Source: CAWIMX01 sp963837345 | GTDB taxonomy: Bacteria > Acidobacteriota > Vicinamibacteria > Vicinamibacterales > CAVVIG01 | Assembly (NCBI GenBank): GCA_963837345.1 | Contig: CAWIMX010000001.1 | Coordinates: 3,162,001 to 3,226,000, forward strand | DNA length: 64,000 bases | Direction of reading: 5' to 3' | Shown here: positions 55,301 through 63,777 of the stretch, in pieces | Position numbering within the stretch: the stretch's first letter is position 1 | How the letters are laid out: each line of letters opens with the position of its first letter | Translations under genes and position numbers: made by a program | The notes under the pieces: generated by a model | What the model saw: only the letters and a program-made list of their open reading frames with translations | Databases searched by the model: none | Told to the model about the DNA's origin: nothing

Positions 55301-55855
55301 AGATCGGAAGCCGCCGGCCGGGGGTCGCGATGAGGTACCTGTGGCCAGCAGCGTCGCGAACGCAAGGAAGACCGCCGAGACCGTGGCGACGGCCGCCCCG
55401 AGCGCTCCGGTCCACGCCAGCAACACGATCCCCGACGCGAGCGCAATGATGTACGCGATGTGGTAGGACGCGACGTTGATCAGAACGGCAGCCTTCACCG
55501 CCGGTGCAGGAAGGCCGAGACGTTCGAGCACGGCCGCCACGAGCACGTTTCCGCTGAGACCCGCCGACGGGATCGCCTGATCGGCAAACAGCTTGCCCAG
55601 GCTCAACTCCAGCGCGGCCCCCCGTGGAAGCCGACGTCCGGCCGCGCGGCTGCACGCGCGGAACACTGCTCCCTGCGCTAGATACGTGCCCGCCTGAAGA
55701 GCGAAGGCGACGAGCAGCAGGAGGGGCCGGGACTGCTCGACCAGCCGGAGGAACGCCTCGCCCTCGCTGGCCTGCCGGGCCGCGACGATCAGCGTCAGGA
55801 GCAGGGCCAGCCCGAGGGCCCATGTGAGCCAGCGCGCGCGCCGGGTCGGCGGCAT
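52302..55855 (-). pseudogene. Flippase-like/P-type cation ATPase fusion, one-base frameshift
   Basis: A very long membrane protein (about 1180 residues when repaired). The first 300 residues are a lysylphosphatidylglycerol-synthase-type flippase domain (MPPTRRARWLTWALGLALLL; KLFADQAIPSAGLSGNVLVA; SIFRTVNVIPGGLGVFEAAS). After a linker of about 25 residues a complete P-type ATPase follows: N-domain ADAAARLGTFGPNALRER, VLTGESFPVEK, the phosphorylation motif CTDKTGTLTEG, VVGFLGDGVNDAPAMHAADT and late helices, closest in pattern to Mg/Ca-type ATPases. There is no stop or start between the parts, so the fusion looks real. The frame breaks once, within the flippase part between 55340 and 55341, where one base appears to be missing (AFATLLAT to RYLIATPGRR). 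Confidence 0.8.
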
Positions 55856-56201
55856 TCGGGCTCCGGAAGAGCAAAGTGCAAGCCAGGCTGTGTGCCGGAA
55901 ATCCGGCACGCCAGCCTGTCAGGAAAGGTGCGCGGTACCCCATGCGGCCGAGCTGACCTATGGCTGAGCCGCGGCGTGCCCCCGAAACCGCTGCGCAAGG
56001 GCCCGTGGCGACTGCGCTATACTGGCGGGGCAGTCCAGAACGGAGCCAGCCAGCGCGCACGCGCCGACGGGCCCGACGATGGCGGGTCGGTGCGCGCGCG
56101 AGTCTCAGATCTGGTCGATCGCGACGTCCGAACATCAGCCAGCGGTTTGGAGTGCACCCAACTGAGGGCGTCGGACGGTCGGTTCGACGGAGGAGACGAC
56201 G
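55856..56201. other. Upstream region and leader of cold-shock gene
   Basis: About 345 nt without a convincing gene. It carries TATACT (56018-56023), about 180 nt before the cold-shock start codon. A transcript from there would have a long GC-rich leader, as is common for cold-shock mRNAs. GGAGGAGAC immediately precedes the ATG. The first part belongs to the upstream side of the divergent flippase-ATPase gene. Confidence 0.45.
56018..56023 (+). promoter_or_regulatory. Candidate -10 box for cold-shock gene
   Basis: TATACT in GCGCTATACTGGCGG. No good -35 is visible 17 nt upstream, so the assignment is tentative. It would give a leader of roughly 170 nt. Confidence 0.3.
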
Positions 56202-56411
56202 ATGGCAGCTGCGACAAACGGCACGATCAAGCGACTGGTCAGCGACAAGGGCTTCGGCTTCATCGCGGCAGGCGACGGCAACGAATACTTCTTCCACCAG
56301 TCGGCCTTGAGTGGAATTTCCTTCGACGAACTCCGCGAAGGGCAGGCTGTGACCTTCGAAAAGAGTCAGGGCCCGAAGGGCCCGCGAGCCGAGAACGTCC
56401 GCATCGCCTAA
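56202..56411 (+). CDS. Cold-shock protein (CspA family)
   Basis: A 69-residue single cold-shock domain. RNP1 is DKGFGFIAAG and RNP2 is NEYFFHQSAL, and the protein ends GPKGPRAENVRIA, which is full length for the family. It binds single-stranded RNA and DNA as an RNA chaperone. GGAGGAGAC lies 3-11 nt before the ATG. The long upstream leader may regulate it post-transcriptionally. Confidence 0.95.
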   Translation: MAAATNGTIKRLVSDKGFGFIAAGDGNEYFFHQSALSGISFDELREGQAVTFEKSQGPKGPRAENVRIA

Positions 56412-56512
56412 CGCGATCGGCGCCTCTTTCCCGCCCATCCGACGCCCCGGTCCGGTGCGTGGCCGCCGCTCGTCCCTCAGGTAAACTACCGAGCCTGATG
56501 GAGGGCCTGGCC

Positions 56513-57370
56513 ATGCAGCGAGCTCGGGGCGGCGTGCTCCTCTTCACCTTTCTGGCGCGCGCGGCCGCCGCACAGCCTTCCCCCGTCGCCGGGGAGTGGC
56601 GCGGCACGCTCACGTCTGCGGCGGGCGCCGAAACGCCGTTCGTCCTCACCATCACGCAGAGCGCCGACGGGTTCACCGGTACGACGGGTGGACTGGGCGC
56701 GACCTCGGAAATGCCCCTCACCACGGTGACCGTCGACGGCAACGCGGTGTCGATCGACGCGGAGTCCGATTCCGGGCTCGGCGCCGTCAAGCTCTCGGGC
56801 GCGTTGACCATCGACGGCCAGCGCCTGTCCGGCGCCGGATCGCTCGCGGTCGGCGCGCAGCAGTTTGCGGTGCGCTTCGACCTCCAGCGGCGGGCGCGCC
56901 GCACCGTGGTGCAGCCACAGGTCGGACGGACGTCCGACTACTTCGTGGGACGCTGGCAGTTCGACTATCTCGGTGCCGAGTATCCGCCCCTCAGCGCCGG
57001 CACGCGCAGCGGAACAGTGAGCTTTGCCAGGATCGGGGCCTCGAGCTTCGTTCGCGGGCAGGTTGCAGGCGACCTTGCGGGGCAGCCGTACGGCGAGTCG
57101 ATCGCGCTCGGATACGACGACCGGACGGACGCGGTCGTGTTCGTCGAACGGCGCGCCGACGGGACCGAGCTGGTGAGTCTCGGCGACTGGAGCAGCCCGC
57201 TCGCCATTACCTTCGAGACGGCGCCGGTGGAGTCCGACGGCCGCACCTACCAGCTGCGCCGCGTGATCTCGGTTCGATCCGACACGGCCTTCGACGTGAC
57301 CGAAGACTTCTCGATCGACGGCGGCCCGTTCAGGCGGCTGGGGAACGCGAAGTACACGAGGGTCAGATAG
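56513..57370 (+). CDS. Exported beta-rich protein
   Basis: About 285 residues with a signal peptide (MQRARGGVLLFTFLARAAAA). The mature protein is beta-rich with repeated SADGFTGTTGGLGATSEMP and VKLSGALTIDGQRLSGAG elements, a type widespread and unnamed in Acidobacteriota. A second half (GRWQFDYLGAEYPPLSAGTR; RVISVRSDTAFDVTEDFSID) may be a separate beta domain. GAGG at 56501-56504 suits the ATG at 56513; ATG 56498 is possible. It converges on the PQQ-type gene with a gap of 4 nt. Confidence 0.75.
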   Translation: MQRARGGVLLFTFLARAAAAQPSPVAGEWRGTLTSAAGAETPFVLTITQSADGFTGTTGGLGATSEMPLTTVTVDGNAVSIDAESDSGLGAVKLSGALTIDGQRLSGAGSLAVGAQQFAVRFDLQRRARRTVVQPQVGRTSDYFVGRWQFDYLGAEYPPLSAGTRSGTVSFARIGASSFVRGQVAGDLAGQPYGESIALGYDDRTDAVVFVERRADGTELVSLGDWSSPLAITFETAPVESDGRTYQLRRVISVRSDTAFDVTEDFSIDGGPFRRLGNAKYTRVR

Positions 57371-57374
57371 GCGA

Positions 57375-59205
57375 TCACTCCACGCCGAACGCGAGCAGCA
57401 CGTTGCCGGGACGGCCACCGAGCGCCCCGTAGCCGGAATTCACGTAGACCATGCCACCGGCAATCACCGGGCCCGGGCCGTTGATCGTGGCCCCCTTCGC
57501 CGGCACGCCGTTCACCGTGTCGAAGTCGCGATTCGTGTCGTATTCCCACAACAGGGAGCCGTCGCCCGTCGCGTAGGCGCGGATGGCGCCGTCGTTCGAG
57601 CCGGCGAACACGGCGCCCGGGATCACGCTGATGGCCGCCAGCAGCGCGGCATTGCAGCCGCGCCCGCCCGAGCCGCATGCAGGCGGCGGCGGCGCGGCGT
57701 ACCAGGAGCGGCGGCCGGTCGCCAGGTCCACCGCGTGCAGGCCGCCGGGAGTCGGCGTGAGGCCGTCGGCCACCGGGAAATACGCGTGTTCGCGGTCGAC
57801 CGCCGATCCGAACTCCATGCCGCCGAGCGCGCTGCCTTGCCCCGCCCGGGTACTGCCACACCACGGCGCCCTGCTTGTCCGGATCGAGCGCCCAGCCCAC
57901 GCCCGACTTCTGACCGATCACGATCAGATCGCGGCCGTCGGGCAGGGCGGCCAGCATGGGCGAATTCCCGAAATCGAAGTCGGGTCCGACGTCGTCCGGG
58001 CAGTTCGGGCCGGGGCGCGCGCCGCAGCCGACCACGAAGACGTCGGACGGGGTAACCTGCGACGACCACACGATCTTCCCGGTGCCGAGGTCGAACGCGA
58101 TGACCGCGTCGCTCGTCGTGTGCTGCGGCTCGGTATACATGTTGCCCGTCGCCGCGTACAGGAGGCGGCGCTTCGCGTCGACGGTCGGCGACGCCCAGAT
58201 GCCCGCGCCCGCCGGGCCCCAGCGTGTGGCGCCCGCGGCGTTCTTGCCAATCGGGATCGGCGTTTCGGGAATCGTGTAGGTCTTCCAGGCGATGGTGCCC
58301 TCCGCGGCGTCGAGCGCGACGATGCTCCCGCGGAACGTGCAGCATTCGTACTGGCCGTTTCCGCCAGTTCCCTCTTCACCCGAGGCGACGGGAACGTACA
58401 GCCGCCCCTGGTAGAGCGTCGGTGCGCCTGTGACGTGGGCGCTTCGATGGTCCTCGACCCTGCGCGCCCAGAGCAATCCGCCCGAGTCGGCGTCGAGGGC
58501 GTAGACGACCGCGCGGCCGTCGCCGAAATATGCCGTCGTTCCGCCGCTTTCCCCTGGGCCGAGCACGATCGCCGATCGGACCTCGCTCGCCGCCTGGAAC
58601 GTCCAGATCGTGCAGCCCGTCCGCGCGTCGAGTGCGTAGACCGTGCCGCTCTGGCTCCCGACGAAGACCCGCCCGCCCGCGACGGTTGGCAGGGCACGCG
58701 CCGAATTGGCGTCCGGGAATCCGAAGGCCCACTGCAACGTGAGGTGGCGAACGTCGTCCGCGGTGAGGCCTGCCTGCTCGGCCGGCTGGAACCGCGTGTT
58801 GGCGAGGTCCACGCCCCACCCGTTCCAGCGAGGGCCGGTCGTCGGGTCGAAGGGCGCCGCGGCCGTGCATCGCCCGACGGCGGCACGCGCGCCGCCGCCG
58901 GCCGGCCGCGCGGGGGCCTGACCGAGGTAGGCGGCCACGGCCGTGCGTTCGGCCGGCGAGAGCTCCGCGCCCTGCTCGCGCATGGCACCGGAGGTCAGCG
59001 CCTGGACGATCGAGTCGGGAGTTCGCTGACGCAGAGCGGCGACGGGTGGCACGCGCTCGTCGCGGTCCGTTGCCGCATGGCACACGGCGCAGTGATCTGC
59101 GAACACGGCCGCGCCGGCGGGCGCCTGCGCCGATGCGGATCCGGGAGCCAGGGCGGCCAGCAGCGCGACGGAAGCAAGAAGGGGAACCGGCCGCGAGTCT
59201 CGCAT
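57375..59205 (-). pseudogene. Cytochrome c/PQQ-type beta-propeller protein, one-base frameshift
   Basis: An exported protein of about 609 residues when repaired. Signal peptide MRDSRPVPLLASVALLAALA, a cytochrome c domain (HCAVCH, C39/C42/H43), then an eight-bladed PQQ-like propeller (GTVYALDARTGCTIWTFQAA; AVVYALDADSGGLLWARRVE; NMYTEPQHTTSDAVIAFDLG) with a vicinal Cys pair in YECCTF near 287. Overall it resembles polyvinyl-alcohol-dehydrogenase-like quinoproteins. The frame breaks near 57848-57850: removing one base gives VVWQYRAGQGSALGGMEFGS and the protein continues to LLAFGVE. It starts 7 nt after the copper-monooxygenase-like gene. The substrate is unknown. Confidence 0.85.
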
Positions 59206-59212
59206 GATCGTC

Positions 59213-60493
59213 CTACTGTTGCTGTCCGGACGCCCCGGGCGTGCTCGGACCCTCGACGGTGCCGTAGTACCCGATCAGCATCTCCTCCCAGGTCTGCTCG
59301 CCCCAACGGACGGTGGCGGTCGGATCCGGGTTGTAGCGGTTGCCGGCGGAGTTGTCGTAGTGCGCGGTCACGACCAGCTTCGAGCCTTTCGGCATGAACT
59401 TCGGTTGGGCCAGCGTGTAGCTGAGCTGCCAGTTGAAATCGTATTTCGGCACGCGCAGCAGCAGTTCCGAGCGGCCGTCGGGATAGACCAGCGTGTAGCT
59501 CACGTCCTTGCCGCGGACGTGCATGTGAGGATAGAGCGTACTCAGGTACGTGTCGCTCTTGATCTCCTGCGACGCCGTCACCTCGTAGTTCGGATCGCCG
59601 GGCGGAATCGCGAACGTGAGGTTGGGGATCTGTCCGCCGCCCCCGGCGCGCAGCTTCGAGGGGGGCTCTTTGGCGAGCACGACCCCGATCTCGGTCTGGT
59701 CGACCACTTCCTGTCCGATGGTCGTGTAGTGCATCTGCAGCACGATGTCGGCGCCGGCCGGAATCCTCCGCGCGACGCCTTCTTCATAGAGGCCGTAGAG
59801 GCGTCCCGGCACCAGGCCGCCCAGCCCTCCGCCGATCTCCTTACGCGAGGGATCGCGCATGAGCCGCGGCTCGCCGTCCGGCGCCTCGCCGTTGCCTTCC
59901 ACGAGATCACTGATGATGTGATGCACGACGCGCCGGTCGGTCGGCTTCAGTTCGACGCCGCGAATCCAGATGTCGTGCGTCAGGTGCGTGGGCACCGTGA
60001 CATAAAGATAGGGCACCGTGCCATCGGCCGGGACCGTGATCGGCTGGACCATCTTGAATACCAGGTCGGGTCTGCCGATCGACCAGCCGTCGGCGAACCG
60101 GGGCGCCTGCGGCAGATCGGCGGAATTACCTTCCGGCGCGCCCGCGTCCACCCATGCTGCGATGGTGTCGATCTCGGTCTGGCTGAGGCTCGGGTCGTTC
60201 GCGAAGTGCCCGACGGTCGGGTCGGCGCCCCAGGGCGGCATCTCGCGCGCCAGCACCTTCTGCTTGATGGCGCGCGCCCAGGGACGCGTGTCCCGGTACG
60301 ACAGCAGCGACATCGGCGCCATGGCGGTCGGCCGATGACACTCGGCGCAGCGGTCGTACAGAATCGGCGCGACATCGCGGGTGAACGTGGGCGCGGCGGG
60401 GCCGGCAGCCAGCGTCGGCGATGCGGCCACCGCGATGAGCATGGCAACGGTACCCGACAGCACGGCGAATCGCGAACCCGAAGCCGGATGCAT
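59213..60493 (-). CDS. Cytochrome c / copper monooxygenase-like exported protein
   Basis: About 426 residues. Signal peptide MHPASGSRFAVLSGTVAMLI, then a c-type heme motif CAECH (C49/C52/H53), then two beta-rich domains in the style of copper type II ascorbate-dependent monooxygenases, with His clusters DRRVVHHIISDLVEG, YPHMHVRGKDVS and VVTAHYDNSAGN that could bind copper. A good GGGAGG site precedes the ATG; the frame is open upstream but noncoding-like. It lies 7 nt upstream of the PQQ-type gene, so the two form a minus-strand operon of periplasmic redox proteins. Confidence 0.88.
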   Translation of the reverse strand: MHPASGSRFAVLSGTVAMLIAVAASPTLAAGPAAPTFTRDVAPILYDRCAECHRPTAMAPMSLLSYRDTRPWARAIKQKVLAREMPPWGADPTVGHFANDPSLSQTEIDTIAAWVDAGAPEGNSADLPQAPRFADGWSIGRPDLVFKMVQPITVPADGTVPYLYVTVPTHLTHDIWIRGVELKPTDRRVVHHIISDLVEGNGEAPDGEPRLMRDPSRKEIGGGLGGLVPGRLYGLYEEGVARRIPAGADIVLQMHYTTIGQEVVDQTEIGVVLAKEPPSKLRAGGGGQIPNLTFAIPPGDPNYEVTASQEIKSDTYLSTLYPHMHVRGKDVSYTLVYPDGRSELLLRVPKYDFNWQLSYTLAQPKFMPKGSKLVVTAHYDNSAGNRYNPDPTATVRWGEQTWEEMLIGYYGTVEGPSTPGASGQQQ

Positions 60494-60647
60494 GGCTCCT
60501 CCCTGGCTGCACGGAAAGACGCGGACGAACCCCGAACAGTATCCCCCATTTTGCGACGATCGCTTGCCGCTTCTCGCGCCTCGGCGCGCCTTGACCGAGG
60601 GGAGATCCCGTGCGAGTATTCGGCAAAGCCAGGGGAGGGGTCTGTCG

Positions 60648-61517
60648 ATGCGGCAATGGGTAAGGCTCGTCACGGTTGGATCGGCAGTCGCCGGCATCGT
60701 CGCCGTGTTCTGGATCGGTGTCGCCCCGACGGCCGGGCAGGCGCCGGCCTATCGCGCGCCGCGCGCTGCGGACGGTCATCCGGACCTGAACGGCATCTGG
60801 CAGGCGCTCAACGAAGCAAATTACGACGTCGAGCTGCACATGGCCCGTGCGGCGCTCGCACTGCGCCCGGGCCCGTACGGTCCGGTGCCGGCGGCGTCGG
60901 TGCTTGCCCTCGGGGCCGTCGCCTCGGTGCCCCCGGGGCTGGGCGTCGTCCAGGGCGGCGCGATTCCGTACAAGCCGGACGCGCTCCTGAAGAAGCAGGA
61001 AAACCTGGAGCACTGGATCGAGCGCGATCCGGAGATCAAGTGCTACCTGCCAGGCGTTCCGCGCGCCACCTACATGCCGTATCCCTTTCAGATCTTCCAG
61101 GGCCAGAATTCGCTGTTCTTCGCCTACGAGTACGCCGGCGCCGTCCGCAACATCTATTTAAAGGATCCGGGCCCGGCCCCGGTCGACTCCTGGATGGGCC
61201 AGTCGGTCGGCCGTTGGGAAGGCGAGACGCTGGTGGTCGACGTCACCGGCTTCAACGACCAGACCTGGTTCGATCGGGCCGGCAATTTCCACAGCGACAA
61301 ACTGCACGTCGTCGAGCGCTACACGCCGACCGACGCCGATCATCTGCAGTACGAGGCGCGGATCGAGGATCCGGAGACCTTCACGCGGCCCTGGACCGTG
61401 AGCATGACGCTCTACCGCCGGAAGGATCCGAACATGCAACTGCTCGATTTCAAGTGTGTGGAGTTCGTCGAAGAGCTGATGTATGGCGAATATCGCAAGA
61501 ATCCGCTGCCGCGGTAG
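60648..61517 (+). CDS. Exported WEGxTLVVD-motif protein
   Basis: A 289-residue exported protein (MRQWVRLVTVGSAVAGIVAV signal). It belongs to a large acidobacterial family of unknown function marked by HPDLNGIWQALN near the N-terminus, then MGQSVGRWEGETLVVDVTGF, LHVVERYTPTDADHLQYEAR and EDPETFTRPWTV. AGGGGAGGGG lies about 8 nt before the ATG. It is the first of two diverged tandem relatives (the second at 61638). It diverges from the copper-monooxygenase-like gene with a gap of 154 nt. Confidence 0.8.
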   Translation: MRQWVRLVTVGSAVAGIVAVFWIGVAPTAGQAPAYRAPRAADGHPDLNGIWQALNEANYDVELHMARAALALRPGPYGPVPAASVLALGAVASVPPGLGVVQGGAIPYKPDALLKKQENLEHWIERDPEIKCYLPGVPRATYMPYPFQIFQGQNSLFFAYEYAGAVRNIYLKDPGPAPVDSWMGQSVGRWEGETLVVDVTGFNDQTWFDRAGNFHSDKLHVVERYTPTDADHLQYEARIEDPETFTRPWTVSMTLYRRKDPNMQLLDFKCVEFVEELMYGEYRKNPLPR

Positions 61518-61530
61518 AGAGAAGAGAGGG

Positions 61531-61626
61531 CGCCTGCGGCCATGCCGAGCCGAGGCGGCGAAGGCCGAGGGGAGGCATCGGCGTCAGTTCGCGCCAGGGG
61601 TGGGCCCCCGGCGCCAGTGATGAAAG
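61531..61626 (+). repeat. Intergenic hairpin repeat, copy 2
   Basis: About 96 nt matching 23921-24018. The stem GCGCCAGGGG (61591-61600) pairs with CCCCCGGCGC (61605-61614) around a TGGG loop. Stem pair four is C-G here and G-C in copy 1. It fills the gap between the two WEGxTLVVD genes and ends 11 nt before the start of the second. Its TGATGAAAG tail supplies an in-frame ATG (61620) that could be an alternative start. Confidence 0.8.
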
Positions 61627-61637
61627 AGAGCCCCCGT

Positions 61638-62711
61638 ATGCGCGATCGGGCATGGACGTTCGTCGGCGGCCTGGCGGTTGCGGCGCTGGCGGCCACCTCG
61701 CCGGCATGGCTCGCCGGGCAGACCGATCCGAAGGCGCTCCCGCGAACCGCCGGGGGACATCCGGATCTGTCGGGAACGTACGACACCGCCACGCTGACGC
61801 CACTCGAGCGGCCGCGCGAATTCGGCGACAACCTGTTTCTGACCGAGGCCGATGCCAAACGGCTGCACGACGCGGAAGCCGCGCGCACTGCCCGCGGCGC
61901 GCTGCCGAGCGATCCCGGTCGCGACGCGCCGCCGGTCGGCGGGGACGGCTCGACGGGAGCCGCCGGCAACGTGGGCGGCTACAACAACTTCTGGATCGAC
62001 CGGGGCACGTCCGCCATCCTCGTCGACGGCAAGTTCCGCACGTCGATCGTGACGTCGCCGGACAACGGGCACATCCCGGCGATCACGTCGGCCGCGCGTG
62101 CGCGGCAGGCGGCTCGCTTCGCCCGGCCGACCTCGGACACCGCCGAGAATGGCGGCGCAGTAGGCTCGGGCGCCTACGACAACCCGGAGCAGCGGCCGCT
62201 CGGCGAGCGCTGTCTCCTCGGGTTCGGATCCACATCGGGGCCCCCGTCGCTGCCGGTGCTGTACAATAATCTCAAGCAGATCGTGCAGACGCCCGACTAC
62301 GTCATGATTCTGGTCGAGATGAACCACGACGCCCGCATCATTCCGTTGGACAAGCCGCACGCACCGAAAGAGATTCGGAAATGGATGGGCGACTCGGTGG
62401 GCCACTGGGAGGGCGACACGCTCGTCGTCGACACGACGAATTTCACCGACAAGACGCGGTTTCGCGGATCGTCGGAGCAGCTCCACGTCGTCGAGCGCTT
62501 CTCGCTGTCGGACGAGAATACCGTGCTGTACCAGTTCACGGTGGAAGACCCGGAGACCTGGGCCCAGCCCTGGAGCGGGGAATATCCGTGGCCGCGTACC
62601 ACGGACAACATCTACGAATACGCATGCCACGAGGGCAACTACGCGCTGGGCGACATCCTGCGCGGCGAGCGGCTGCTCGAGTCTGAAGCGGCGTCGACGA
62701 CGGGCCGGTAG
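61638..62711 (+). CDS. Exported WEGxTLVVD-motif protein, second copy
   Basis: About 357 residues with a signal peptide (MRDRAWTFVGGLAVAALAAT). It shares with the upstream gene the GGHPDLSGTYDTAT start block, MGDSVGHWEGDTLVVDTTNF, LHVVERFSLSDENTVLYQF and EDPETWAQPWSG, but adds about 70 residues in the N-terminal half. It is a tandem but well-diverged paralog. Function is unknown. ATG 61620, inside the hairpin repeat, would add six residues; MRDRAW was preferred for the signal peptide. Confidence 0.8.
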   Translation: MRDRAWTFVGGLAVAALAATSPAWLAGQTDPKALPRTAGGHPDLSGTYDTATLTPLERPREFGDNLFLTEADAKRLHDAEAARTARGALPSDPGRDAPPVGGDGSTGAAGNVGGYNNFWIDRGTSAILVDGKFRTSIVTSPDNGHIPAITSAARARQAARFARPTSDTAENGGAVGSGAYDNPEQRPLGERCLLGFGSTSGPPSLPVLYNNLKQIVQTPDYVMILVEMNHDARIIPLDKPHAPKEIRKWMGDSVGHWEGDTLVVDTTNFTDKTRFRGSSEQLHVVERFSLSDENTVLYQFTVEDPETWAQPWSGEYPWPRTTDNIYEYACHEGNYALGDILRGERLLESEAASTTGR

Positions 62712-62758
62712 GCCCGCGAGCGTCGGCAAGTCGTCAATGAGGGCAAGAGGGAATCGAG

Positions 62759-63193
62759 ATGCGAACGAAACTCATGGTTACGCTGGCGGGCGTCGGAGCG
62801 GCAGTGGCGATGGCGGCGATTCCGGTCGCGGCCCATCACGCGTTCGGCGCCGAGTTCGACGCGAACCGCCCCGTTCTTCTCAAAGGGCCGGTGACGAAAG
62901 TCGAATGGGTGAACCCGCACGCCTGGATCCACATGGAAGTGACCAAGGACGACGGCACCAAGGAAGAGTGGATGGTCGAAGGCGGGACGCCCAACACCCT
63001 TCTGCGTCGCGGGATCACGCGCGATTCCCTCAAGGAAGGCACGTTGATCATCGTCGACGGCTACCAGAGCAAGGACCGCTCGAACCGCGCCAACGGCCGC
63101 AACATCACGTACCCCGACGGCCGCAAGCTGTTCCTCGGATCTTCGGGCACGGGCGCGCCGACCGACGGCGCGGATCCGACCGATCCGCGATAG
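62759..63193 (+). CDS. DUF6152 family exported protein
   Basis: A 144-residue exported protein (MRTKLMVTLAGVGAAVAMAA signal) with the DUF6152 pattern: AAHHAFGAEFDANRPVLLKG, VTKVEWVNPHAWIHMEV and TLLRRGITRDSLKEGTLI. The HH and NPHAW residues could bind metal. These genes commonly sit next to WEGxTLVVD and oxidoreductase genes in Acidobacteriota, as here. It is 47 nt after the paralog and 113 nt before the small cytochrome. Confidence 0.85.
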   Translation: MRTKLMVTLAGVGAAVAMAAIPVAAHHAFGAEFDANRPVLLKGPVTKVEWVNPHAWIHMEVTKDDGTKEEWMVEGGTPNTLLRRGITRDSLKEGTLIIVDGYQSKDRSNRANGRNITYPDGRKLFLGSSGTGAPTDGADPTDPR

Positions 63194-63306
63194 TCGCCCC
63201 GGTGTTCACCGGTCGGGGCCGGCACGCGTCCGGCCCTGGCCGCCCGTCCACTCCCTCCGAGAGATCGAATCTCCAGATTCCACACGACACTGAAGGAGGC
63301 GGGTCG

Positions 63307-63750
63307 ATGCGAACAGTCGCCCTCGGCGTACTTGCCACAGCGCTCGCGATCCCGATCGCGCGTGCGCAAGCGCCCGGGGACGCTGCGCCGGCGCCCGCGC
63401 TGCGCCCGGCGGGGACGACACGCGAACTGATGATCGACGTGATCTACCCGACGTCGGACGCGGTGCTGTACATCACCACGCGCACGCCGGCGTCCGAAGA
63501 GGACTGGGCGGTGCTGCGCACGAAGGCGCTCATGCTGGCCGAAGCCGGCAACCTGCTGATGCTGCCCGGACGCACGCGTCCCGGCGAGGCGTGGATGCGG
63601 GAGGCGAAAGCGATGTACGAGGCGGGTGCGGCTGCCTACCAGGCCGCCAAGGTCCGCGATCTGGACACGCTGGCGGCGCTGAACGATCCGCTGTATCGGT
63701 CGTGTGTGAACTGCCATCAGGCGTACCGGCCGAACTACGGGCGGAGGTAG
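63307..63750 (+). CDS. Small exported cytochrome c'-like protein
   Basis: A 147-residue exported protein (MRTVALGVLATALAIPIARA signal), mainly helical (EEDWAVLRTKALMLAEAGNL; EAKAMYEAGAAAYQAAKVRD), with a C-terminal heme motif SCVNCH (C133/C136/H137) eleven residues before the end. This layout is typical of cytochrome c' and c-556-like four-helix cytochromes. AAGGAGG sits about 8 nt before the ATG. It likely accepts electrons from one of the neighbouring exported oxidoreductases. Confidence 0.85.
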   Translation: MRTVALGVLATALAIPIARAQAPGDAAPAPALRPAGTTRELMIDVIYPTSDAVLYITTRTPASEEDWAVLRTKALMLAEAGNLLMLPGRTRPGEAWMREAKAMYEAGAAAYQAAKVRDLDTLAALNDPLYRSCVNCHQAYRPNYGRR

Positions 63751-63777
63751 CTGGCCTGAATCGAAGGACCAGCGAGC

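Noticed and set aside
52083..55466. A 1127-codon plus-strand open frame across the flippase/ATPase gene
   Set aside because: Antisense shadow; the minus strand encodes a complete P-type ATPase here.
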